6,191 bases of DNA from DATLYB01 sp964502525 (GTDB lineage: Bacteria > Bacteroidota > Bacteroidia > Chitinophagales > CAIOSU01). Below are positions 1 through 6,032 of this stretch, piece by piece. The stretch is from positions 1-6,191 of the forward strand of contig CAZCXH010000219.1 in assembly GCA_964502525.1 (NCBI GenBank), read 5' to 3'. The translations under genes were made by a program, and so were the position numbers. The number at the start of each line of letters is the position of its first letter. Position 1 is the stretch's first letter. A model generated the notes under the pieces. That model saw only the letters and a list, made by a program, of their open reading frames with translations, made no database searches and was not told the origin of the DNA.

Positions 1-345
1 AGCAATTTGATCTTTTGCCAAAAAGCGTCAAGATTTTACTTTTAAGGTACTAATGGATCTTTACTCGGCTAAAGTCACTGATACAAATAATTAGGAGGTT
101 ACCATACTCATTCTTAAGATATCATAGCCTAAGTTGTATAAGTCAACTAACACCATGCGGGAAATTTTCCGCATGGGTATTATATAATTTTATGATGAAA
201 TGAAAAAAATATTTCAGGGCTTTCTGGTGGGATTGTAGTGTGGAAACAACTTTATCATAATGTTTCAGGAGCAACCAGCATACGGACTGCTGCAAGCTTT
301 TTCCCCGTTCGGAAATGAAATAGCTGATGGACGTTTGTTCTGCAA
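1..345. other. AT-rich stretch with no supported gene
   Basis: I see no convincing gene here. One frame enters from the left edge and reads a short tail (ending FDLLPKSVKILLLRY) to a TAA at 51-53. It could be the end of a truncated gene, but it is too short to identify. An AGGAGG-like string at 92-97 is not followed by a usable start. A palindrome lies at 153-176 and is listed separately. From 200 one frame reads a signal-peptide-like start that stops after 12 codons. The stretch is visibly richer in A and T than the genes after 1200, which fits decayed or transferred DNA flanking the transposase remnant. Confidence 0.5.
153..176. repeat. 24-bp palindrome (hairpin)
   Basis: CCATGCGG at 153-160 is the exact reverse complement of CCGCATGG at 169-176. 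The intervening bases continue the pairing through one G-T and further A-T pairs, so the whole 24 bases are almost fully self-complementary. The right side is followed by an AT-rich tract (GTATTATATAATTTTA) but not by a clean T-run. It could be a weak terminator for a gene left of the window, a mobile-element end structure or a dispersed palindrome. The sequence alone does not decide. Confidence 0.6.
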
Positions 346-348
346 GGG

Positions 349-878
349 GCAAAGGACAACATGAATTACAGAAGGTTGTATTTGCACCCGAAAGACAAAA
401 CAAAAGGCGTACTGTATGACCAAACCATTCTGCTTAATAACTATTACGCGTCCAAAGATTATCCCTCTAAAATCAGACGGATCAAGTTCCGTGATGAAGA
501 AACCGGAAAGGAACTGGTTTTTCTTACCAACAACTTTTATCTCAAAGCCACCGAAATAGCGCAACTATATAAACATCGTTGGAAGATTGAATTGTTTTTA
601 AAATGGATTAAATGGATTAAACAACATCTTAAAATCAAATCCTTTTGGGATATTCTGAAAACGCAGTCAAAACACAGATATGGATAGCCGTGTCTGTATT
701 GATGTTGGTAGCCATCGCAAAAAGGAAATTTATGCTCCAACAATCGCTCTACGAAATTCTACAGATTTTGAGCATCTCCATTTTGGAAAAAACGCCCGTC
801 AATCAACTGTTTCAGCAGACTCCATTACAATATCCCAAAGAACAAAATTCTAATCAGTTGACTTTGTTTGATTTATAA
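349..878 (+). pseudogene. IS4-superfamily transposase, C-terminal remnant, frameshifted
   Basis: This is the C-terminal part of a DDE transposase of the IS4 superfamily, which would cut and paste its own element. Homology starts upstream of the ATG at 361: codons 349-360 read AKDN and continue into NYRRLYLHP. The family signature Y-(2)-R-(3)-E-(6)-K is visible as YKHRWKIE followed by a Lys six residues later (counting M361 as 1: Y70, R73, E77, K84). E77 is the expected catalytic Glu. The frame breaks near the GGG at 647-649. Adding one G would give SFWGYSENAVKTQIWIAV and join the downstream frame, which runs to the TAA at 876-878 and ends QLTLFDL. The N-terminal domain with the catalytic Asp residues is absent, since a TGA at 325-327 closes the frame upstream. 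A 9-bp tandem duplication adds KWI. The product should be inactive. The family call is strong; the subgroup is uncertain. Confidence 0.85.
601..618 (+). repeat. 9-bp tandem duplication inside the transposase
   Basis: AAATGGATT occurs twice in direct succession (601-609, 610-618), giving KWIKWIK where related transposases, as I recall them, have a single KWIK. The reading frame is kept and the E-(6)-K spacing still holds. It looks like a replication-slippage duplication in a gene no longer under selection. Confidence 0.7.
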
Positions 879-882
879 CGCA

Positions 883-1188
883 ATGCTAATGAACCTGTAT
901 GCTATCTGGAACAGGCTGTCGTCCGGCAGTTACCATCCTCAAGCCGTGCGGGAGGTAGAGATACCGAAGCAAGACGGCAAGAAGCGGAAATTAGGCATCC
1001 CGACACTACGCGACCGGATAGCACAGCAAGTAGTGAAGGATTACATGGAAAAGAAGATAGACATGATTTTCCATGAAAACTCTTATGGATACCGTCCGAT
1101 GAAGGGTGCACATCAAGCCATAGAGCAAGTCAGGCAGAACTGCTACAAGCAGGACTGGGTGATTGACATGGACATCAGCAAATTCTTC
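883..1188 (+). pseudogene. Group II intron-type reverse transcriptase, internal fragment
   Basis: This is a slice of the N-terminal half of a retron/group II intron-type reverse transcriptase (LtrA-like), the protein that would help its intron splice and retrohome. Visible blocks in order are NLYAIWNRLSSGSY, VREVEIPKQDGKKRKLGIP, DRIAQQVV, FHENSYGYRP and WVIDMDISKFF. The last block carries the first catalytic Asp of the polymerase. Homology stops right after the second Phe of KFF (base 1188), where family members usually continue with an acidic residue and a helix. The frame then reads unrelated residues to a stop at 1306-1308, across the 3' end of the neighbouring minus-strand gene. The YADD block, thumb, maturase and endonuclease parts are missing, and so is the extreme N-terminus. 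I see no intron domain V structure. The left boundary is approximate, between 879 and 889. Confidence 0.85.
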
Positions 1189-1207
1189 GGGTGGGAAACA
1201 CGATCTG

Positions 1208-2881
1208 CTAAAACCAATACCCCCTGTAAGGAATATTCAGCCGCATGGCAAAGCCGAAATACGTTTGAGTGTTGTTCTGTGAGGCAACATCACTTTTCAG
1301 GCTTCTGATCACCATGTTCAGATCGAAATACAGGTGGTGCTCCAACTGGTAGCTCAACAGCAAATCGAAAAGCGTGATTTTATTTTTGACGCCTTGCGTT
1401 ACTTCATTTCCCAATTCCTGATAGACGGTATTGGCATTCCCAACTCGGAAAATGTTCCCGCCAAAATTGGAGCCGGTTGAGTCAATGCCTTTCACCGCGT
1501 AGCTCACCACTGCCCTTGCGTTAAACTTTGGCGCTATTTGTCCCTTCAACTGGAACATCAGCTCCCAGAAATTGGCGCCAAGAGGGTGGGCAAGGGGTTG
1601 ATTGTAATGCGTATAGGTGGTGGCGGAATCACCATGGGTGTACATGTAGGGTCTCACCCAGTTGAACTCCGCCTGAAAATCAAGATGGCTGATGCCGAAC
1701 ATGTTGAAGTATTTCAGTCCGGACTGTATCGCTATCTTGTTTGCCCACCATCCGTCAGCAGAAAAGAGATGGTCGAAGTTGAACTCGTCAAATAAAAATT
1801 GTCCGTAAACCTGGAGCGTCCGAAACATGTTTATTTTATAATCCATTCCTACCAGCGCATTGTCAGGGCTGCCGAGCGCCTGCTCGATGGCGCGGTAGAA
1901 AATGATTGGATTCAAATACTGTAATTCAAATCCCTCATCCCGCGCGAAAATCACGCCTTCGAACAAGCCGATGTCGAGCCAATGGGCCGCGTTGAAATTG
2001 AGATGATGAAACACCGCATACTTTTTAGGGAGCAGTTGGTCGGAGCCGCGCTTGTAAGTGGCGGTCATCTCGGTGAACAGATTGGTATATGATATTCTCC
2101 AGATGGTGGTGTGCAGTTTCAGGAAAAGGTAATTGTTTGAATAGTCAGACAGGAACAGGGAACGCATGCCGTTTCCCCAGAAATGCTTGTCATGTCCGAA
2201 CGTGATGTCAATATGCCCAAGAGCGTTCACCACCACATAACCGCGTGCTGTGAAATAGTCAACTCCGGTTTCACGGAATCCGTCTTTGTAAAAACCTTCT
2301 CCCGGCACTGCTTGCGGCTCAGAGACTATCTGGTCCTGGACATATTGCATGTTTTTTTGCTGATTGTCGGTGAAATAGGTGTAGAACCCGATCCTCTTTT
2401 TAATATATCCGCGCAGTTCCGCCCCGCGCGTGTTCATGAACTTGAACTCACCGCCATTCACCTGCGCCCCCACCTGGAAATGCAAAACCGGATTTATCTT
2501 CAGAATGAAGCCCCCGGAGTTGACGGCAAACAGGCTTGCCGGTTCCGGGTAAATTACCCGCCACAACGGACGCCTGCTCCTGATGACGGTATCTTCCAGC
2601 CATTCGCTGTTCTCCTGGAATTCGTATGCTATATCATGGTTGAAACGCCTGTTGCCGGTGATGTTTTCGCGGACAACAGCCTGCGAGTATTCGGCAACCT
2701 TTTTCCTGCTGAAGGGTTTTATTGCCGTGCAAAAAACGGGCAGTGTCTTTCCAAATTGAGTATTGAAGCGATCTGTAATATGGTAATCATCTGAATTAAG
2801 CGGGATGGCAGTACCTTGCGGAAAGGCGGCTGCAAAAGGCAAAACGGCTATTGAAACAAAAACAGCGAATCTGTTTTTCAT
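1208..2881 (-). CDS. Wzi/RemB-like outer-membrane beta-barrel protein
   Basis: This is a predicted outer-membrane beta-barrel of 557 residues. The start chosen is the ATG at 2879-2881, because a signal peptide follows directly (MKNRFAVFVSIAVLPFAAA, cleavage near residue 19); an upstream in-frame ATG at 2915-2917 would add 12 residues and bury it. The chain has many alternating aromatic strands and ends in Phe (GYWF), as barrel proteins recognised by the BAM machinery do. Blocks that recall the Wzi capsule-assembly family and the proteins labelled RemB in Bacteroidota are GHDKHFWGNG (229-238) followed by RSLFLSDYSNNYLFLKL, YLNPIIFYRAIE (322-333) and PLAHPLGANFWE (429-440). In E. coli, Wzi is a surface lectin anchoring capsule; whether this protein binds polysaccharide is inference. 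It overlaps the upstream lipoprotein gene by one base (TGATG). Its stop lies 19 bp from the broken reverse transcriptase, so any terminator may have been lost. The barrel call is firm, the exact role is not. Confidence 0.75.
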   Translation of the reverse strand: MKNRFAVFVSIAVLPFAAAFPQGTAIPLNSDDYHITDRFNTQFGKTLPVFCTAIKPFSRKKVAEYSQAVVRENITGNRRFNHDIAYEFQENSEWLEDTVIRSRRPLWRVIYPEPASLFAVNSGGFILKINPVLHFQVGAQVNGGEFKFMNTRGAELRGYIKKRIGFYTYFTDNQQKNMQYVQDQIVSEPQAVPGEGFYKDGFRETGVDYFTARGYVVVNALGHIDITFGHDKHFWGNGMRSLFLSDYSNNYLFLKLHTTIWRISYTNLFTEMTATYKRGSDQLLPKKYAVFHHLNFNAAHWLDIGLFEGVIFARDEGFELQYLNPIIFYRAIEQALGSPDNALVGMDYKINMFRTLQVYGQFLFDEFNFDHLFSADGWWANKIAIQSGLKYFNMFGISHLDFQAEFNWVRPYMYTHGDSATTYTHYNQPLAHPLGANFWELMFQLKGQIAPKFNARAVVSYAVKGIDSTGSNFGGNIFRVGNANTVYQELGNEVTQGVKNKITLFDLLLSYQLEHHLYFDLNMVIRSLKSDVASQNNTQTYFGFAMRLNIPYRGYWF

Positions 2882-3501
2882 CAAAACGCTTGTTGTTTGG
2901 TGAAGTTTATTTTCCACATGCCGCGCAGGTCATTCAGCTTGAAGCCGGTAGCTTCATCATTGGGATAAAGCATTTTTATCGCGATGAAATCTTCCGGTGC
3001 GATGTCAATTGCCGGAGCTCCATGGCATTTCAGGCATAATGGAGCCTGAATCACGATCGGAGCAAAAAATGTGTTTCCCTCCGCTCGCTCTTCTGTTATC
3101 GGATGAGCCGGCTGTCCTTTATCCATTGCCGACTGAAAACGACTGATAACAGCGAGATCTTTTTCATCAGCCTTGTTCAGCGGATTCCTCGCCTTGTGGG
3201 AAACGCGTTTTATTTTCACTCCATGCAGCCGCGCAATGCTGTCGGTGAGCGGATAGGCATGCATGTTGCAATAATTAAGCGCATAGGCAACTCCGCTGTC
3301 TTCCATCGCCCGCCTGAGATGAGCGGACAACACCCGCTGCAACTCAGCGCTGATGGAAATTCCATCATCAATTAGTTTCTGATGGCTTTCTGCATTTTCA
3401 GGTGTCGCAGAACTTTCATTATTTTGTTCCTGTCTGGAATTTTGTGCGCATGAGTATATTATGAAGAAGGCAAGCAACAGGCAGCGAATAAAGTGTTTCA
3501 T
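2881..3501 (-). CDS. Tll0287-like (DUF3365) c-type haem lipoprotein
   Basis: This 206-residue protein is probably exported and lipid-anchored. Residues 1-18 form a lipoprotein signal (MKHFIRCLLLAFFIIYSC), with Cys18 as the likely acylated residue, followed by a polar Ser/Asn/Glu-rich linker to about residue 40. The rest matches the Tll0287-like/DUF3365 domain: ALNYCNMHAYPLTD (74-87), VKIKRVSHKARNPLN (95-109), NTFFAPIVI (143-151), the haem-binding CLKCH (156-160), and the closing GFKLNDLRGMWKINF. CxxCH predicts covalent c-type haem, giving an envelope redox or sensor role; the distal ligand is not obvious. Known members include a cyanobacterial haem protein and sensor domains of signalling proteins. 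No kinase or cyclase domain is attached here. It is the first gene of the minus-strand pair, and its TGA overlaps the start of the barrel gene. The start ATG at 3499-3501 lies 20 bp from the divergent pfkA start. Confidence 0.82.
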   Translation of the reverse strand: MKHFIRCLLLAFFIIYSCAQNSRQEQNNESSATPENAESHQKLIDDGISISAELQRVLSAHLRRAMEDSGVAYALNYCNMHAYPLTDSIARLHGVKIKRVSHKARNPLNKADEKDLAVISRFQSAMDKGQPAHPITEERAEGNTFFAPIVIQAPLCLKCHGAPAIDIAPEDFIAIKMLYPNDEATGFKLNDLRGMWKINFTKQQAF

Positions 3502-3521
3502 TACTTAATAGCTTTTGGACA

Positions 3522-4511
3522 ATGCCAAAAATAAAGAAAATAGCAGTGTTTACTTCCGGAGGCGATTCGCCCGGCATGAATGCAGCCGTGAGGGCTGTTG
3601 TGCGCACTGCGCGTTTCCACAAATTGGCGGTGGCTGGCGTCAGACGCGCGTATGAAGGAATGATTGACGGTGAATTTATTCCCATGCAGGCGCGTTCGGT
3701 TAGCAATATCATCCAGCGGGGCGGCACCATATTAAAATCCGGGCGGAGCAAGAGATTTCTTGAAAAAAAATGGCGCGAGATAGCCGCCATCAATTTGAAG
3801 CGCGAGAAGATTGACGGTGTCGTGGCAATTGGCGGAGACGGCACCTTCAAGGGCGCTCTCGTTTTCACAAAGGAACATGACATTCCTTTTGTCGGCATTC
3901 CGGGAACGATTGATAATGATTTATATGGCACTGATTTGACGATAGGATACGATACGGCTACCAATACCGCTGTGGAAGCAATTGACAAAATACGCGATAC
4001 CGCTGATTCTCATGACAGATGTTTCTTCGTGGAAGTGATGGGCAGGGATGCAGGCTTCATCGCCCTGCGCAGCGGCATCGCCAGCGGGGCAGAGGCGATT
4101 CTTATCCCGGAGGAAAAGACTGACTTGAACAAATTGTTTGACCTGCTTAAAAAAGGCAAAGAGCGGGGAAAAACCTCGAATATCGTGGTGGTCTCCGAGG
4201 GCGATGATGCCGGACAGGCATTTGACATTGCCGAAAAAGCAAAGTCCAAGCTGAAAGATTTTGATATCAGGGTGGTGGTGCTCGGACATCTGCAGCGAGG
4301 TGGAAGCCCTTCCTGCATGGACAGGATACTTGCAAGCAGGCTGGGCGTGGCGGCTGTGGAAGCGTTATTGGCAGGCAAAAGGAACGTGATGGTTGGGGTG
4401 AATCACCGCGATATTGTTCACGTGCCGTTTGAGAAAGCAACGAAGCATCATCAAACCGTTGATCCTTATTTGGTGAGGATTGCTAATTCATTGTCGCATC
4501 CGCCTCAGTAA
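3522..4511 (+). CDS. pfkA: ATP-dependent 6-phosphofructokinase
   Basis: This cytoplasmic enzyme phosphorylates fructose 6-phosphate to fructose 1,6-bisphosphate, the committing step of glycolysis. The 329-residue length is close to the roughly 320 of bacterial PfkA. Motifs are in order: TSGGDSPGMNAAVR (11-24, nucleotide site), GGT-x-L-x-S-x-R (67-75, with R75 matching E. coli R72), GGDG (104-107), PGTIDND (127-133, catalytic base D131), MGRDAG (173-178) and GHLQRGGSPS (255-264). Gly at the fourth place of GGDG, rather than Asp, indicates ATP rather than pyrophosphate as phosphate donor. The start ATG at 3522 gives the usual short N-terminus before the first strand. No Shine-Dalgarno is evident, as is common in Bacteroidota. 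The gene is divergent from the haem lipoprotein gene and 46 bp upstream of pyrC, with a palindrome between. An A8 run lies at 3763-3770. Function is very secure. Confidence 0.97.
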   Translation: MPKIKKIAVFTSGGDSPGMNAAVRAVVRTARFHKLAVAGVRRAYEGMIDGEFIPMQARSVSNIIQRGGTILKSGRSKRFLEKKWREIAAINLKREKIDGVVAIGGDGTFKGALVFTKEHDIPFVGIPGTIDNDLYGTDLTIGYDTATNTAVEAIDKIRDTADSHDRCFFVEVMGRDAGFIALRSGIASGAEAILIPEEKTDLNKLFDLLKKGKERGKTSNIVVVSEGDDAGQAFDIAEKAKSKLKDFDIRVVVLGHLQRGGSPSCMDRILASRLGVAAVEALLAGKRNVMVGVNHRDIVHVPFEKATKHHQTVDPYLVRIANSLSHPPQ

Positions 4512-4520
4512 AACGCTAAG

Positions 4521-4549
4521 ACCTGACAGGTTTTCAAAACCTGTCAGGT
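4521..4549. repeat. 29-bp perfect palindrome between pfkA and pyrC
   Basis: ACCTGACAGGTTTT (4521-4534) and AAAACCTGTCAGGT (4536-4549) are exact reverse complements around a single C at 4535. It begins 9 bp after the pfkA stop and ends 8 bp before the pyrC ATG. As RNA the A-T pairs next to the centre would open into a loop over a strong 10-bp stem. No T-run follows, so it is not a classical terminator, though it could stop or protect the pfkA transcript and could affect pyrC initiation. I recall very similar ACCTGACAGG palindromes scattered in Bacteroidota intergenic regions, which would make it a dispersed repeat; that is memory, not a search. Confidence 0.8.
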
Positions 4550-4557
4550 AATTGAAC

Positions 4558-5901
4558 ATGTCAAGGTTTCTAATTAAAGACGCTGCTGTTGTCAACGAGG
4601 GGAAAATTTTCCACGGGGACGTTCTGATTGACAAAGGAAAAATTGAAAGGGTAGGGGAGGAAATCAATCCTAAATCGTCATTCACGGAAATTAACGCCAG
4701 CGGATTTCATCTGTTCCCGGGTGTAATTGACGATCAGGTTCATTTTCGCGAGCCGGGACTGACGCATAAAGCGGATATCCAAACCGAATCCCGCGCGGCA
4801 GTTGCCGGAGGCGTCACATCGTTCATGGAGATGCCCAACACCCAGCCTCCCGCTATCACGCAGAAACTGCTGGAGGAAAAATATCATCGCGCTTCGCAGG
4901 TTTCGCTTGCCAACTATTCCTTTTACATGGGCGCTGCCAACGACAACTATGAAGAGGTGATGAAAACCGATTTGAAGAATGTATGCGGCTTGAAAATATT
5001 CATGGGTTCATCAACCGGCAATATGCTTGTGGATGATGAGGCCGCGCTTGAAAAGATATTTGGAAATTTCCCGGGATTGATAGCCACGCACTGCGAGGAT
5101 GAAGGAACCATTAAAAAAAATTCTGAGGAGTTCAAAAAAAAATACGGTGAGGAAGTGCCGGTGCAATTTCATCCGATGATCAGAAGCGAAGAAGCCTGCT
5201 GGCTGTCATCGTCAAAAGCTGTCGCTCTCGCTAAGAAAAACAATGCGCGTCTTCACATACTGCATATTTCAACCGCCAGGGAATTGCAGCTTTTTGAAAA
5301 CAAAATTCCGCTTGAGAAAAAAAGAATCACTTCTGAGGCTTGTATTCATCACTTGTGGTTCTGTGATGAAGATTATGAGAGGGAAGGAAAGCGCATCAAA
5401 TGGAACCCAGCGATAAAAACGGCTAAGGACAGGGATGCGATTTTCAATGCAGTGCTGGATGATACCCTTGATGTAATTGCCACTGACCATGCTCCGCATA
5501 CGCTGGAAGAGAAACAACGTCCTTATTTTCAGGCGCCATCGGGCGGACCGTTAGTGCAACATTCGTTGGTTGCGATGCTGGAATTTTATCATCAGAAAAA
5601 AATAAGCCTTGAAAAGATTACAGAAAAGATGTCGCACAGCCCTGCAGTTCTTTTCCGCATCCACGGACGGGGCTTCATCCGCGAGGGCTATTGGGCCGAC
5701 CTTGTTCTGGCTGATTTGAATGATCCCTGGGAAGTGAGCCGGGAAAATATTCTATACAAATGCGGGTGGTCGCCCTTTGAGCGGCAAATATTCCACTCGC
5801 GCGTGACGCATACTTTCGTGAACGGGCATCTGGCTTATGAGCGCGGGAAAATCAATGACAGCAGCAAGGGCAGCAGGCTGGAATTTATATCATACACGTG
5901 A
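4558..5901 (+). CDS. pyrC: Dihydroorotase
   Basis: This cytoplasmic amidohydrolase interconverts N-carbamoyl-aspartate and dihydroorotate in pyrimidine synthesis. The product has 447 residues from the ATG at 4558; the in-frame TTG at 4552 is less likely, being only three bases after the palindrome. Motifs in order are DDQVHFREPG (58-67), MPNTQP (92-97), GLKIF (144-148, K146 a candidate bridging lysine), THCED (177-181), LHILHIST (232-239), RIKWNPAIK (279-287), TDHAPH (309-314, catalytic D310) and PSGGPLVQHSL. The first His of the usual HxH pair is Gln60, while His62 is kept. I recall the same DDQVHFREPG in the Porphyromonas enzyme, so it looks lineage-typical rather than damaging. SGGPLVQHS and IHHLWF also fit the Bacteroidota branch. 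The main alternative for this fold would be allantoinase or another cyclic amidohydrolase; EACIHHLWF, RIKWNPAIK and the resemblance to Porphyromonas PyrC argue for dihydroorotase. Poly-A runs occur at 5113-5120 and 5134-5142. Confidence 0.95.
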   Translation: MSRFLIKDAAVVNEGKIFHGDVLIDKGKIERVGEEINPKSSFTEINASGFHLFPGVIDDQVHFREPGLTHKADIQTESRAAVAGGVTSFMEMPNTQPPAITQKLLEEKYHRASQVSLANYSFYMGAANDNYEEVMKTDLKNVCGLKIFMGSSTGNMLVDDEAALEKIFGNFPGLIATHCEDEGTIKKNSEEFKKKYGEEVPVQFHPMIRSEEACWLSSSKAVALAKKNNARLHILHISTARELQLFENKIPLEKKRITSEACIHHLWFCDEDYEREGKRIKWNPAIKTAKDRDAIFNAVLDDTLDVIATDHAPHTLEEKQRPYFQAPSGGPLVQHSLVAMLEFYHQKKISLEKITEKMSHSPAVLFRIHGRGFIREGYWADLVLADLNDPWEVSRENILYKCGWSPFERQIFHSRVTHTFVNGHLAYERGKINDSSKGSRLEFISYT

Positions 5902-5968
5902 GTATCGTTAGGACCCAATAATCTGTTTGCCATCCCTTCTATCCATGACATATTTAGTTAGTCTGAGT

Positions 5969-5999
5969 TTTGGAGAAAAACCCACGCTGATATAGTTTG
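5969..5999 (+). promoter_or_regulatory. Candidate Bacteroidota-type promoter
   Basis: TTTG at 5969-5972 is followed after 19 bp by ATAGTTTG at 5992-5999. The Bacteroides consensus is TTTG, 19-21 bp, then TAnnTTTG; here both TTTG parts and the spacing match but the TA pair is displaced by one base. A transcript would begin a few bases later and lead into the ATG at 6033. Such short motifs arise easily by chance in AT-rich DNA, so this is tentative. Confidence 0.3.
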
Positions 6000-6012
6000 A
6001 TTGTGTTGTTAA

Positions 6013-6032
6013 GGAGTGGTAGAATACCCTCC
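6013..6032 (+). promoter_or_regulatory. Hairpin abutting a start codon
   Basis: GGAG (6013-6016) pairs with CTCC (6029-6032), and GGTA (6018-6021) pairs with TACC (6025-6028), leaving a GAA loop and one bulged T. The hairpin ends directly at the ATG at 6033 and contains an AAGGAG-like sequence in its left arm. If transcribed it could limit ribosome access; it might equally be a mobile-element end or chance. Confidence 0.35.

Noticed and set aside
143..403. Minus-strand 86-codon frame over the left flank and the transposase start
   Set aside because: It overlaps clear transposase homology on the other strand and has no recognisable signal or family block.
1189..1308. C-terminal extension of the reverse transcriptase frame
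   Set aside because: After KFF the residues match nothing in the RT family, and most of the stretch is antisense to the 3' end of the barrel gene, so it is read-through beyond a breakpoint.
2183..2794. Long plus-strand open frame of 203 codons opposite the barrel gene
   Set aside because: It lies wholly antisense to a gene with signal peptide, family blocks and a proper barrel ending; its own translation shows no recognisable domain, so it is a shadow.
3509..3516. TAGCTTTT just upstream of pfkA as a -7 promoter element
   Set aside because: It differs from TAnnTTTG in the last base and there is no TTTG at the expected distance upstream.
3419..3988. Minus-strand open frame of 189 codons across the pfkA start
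   Set aside because: It is antisense to the certain pfkA gene and overlaps the lipoprotein start region; composition is low-complexity Ser/Pro/Ala without motif.
5967..5981. GTTTT / AAAAC inverted repeat after pyrC as a terminator
   Set aside because: The stem is only five bp, AT-rich, without a following T-run; too weak to call.
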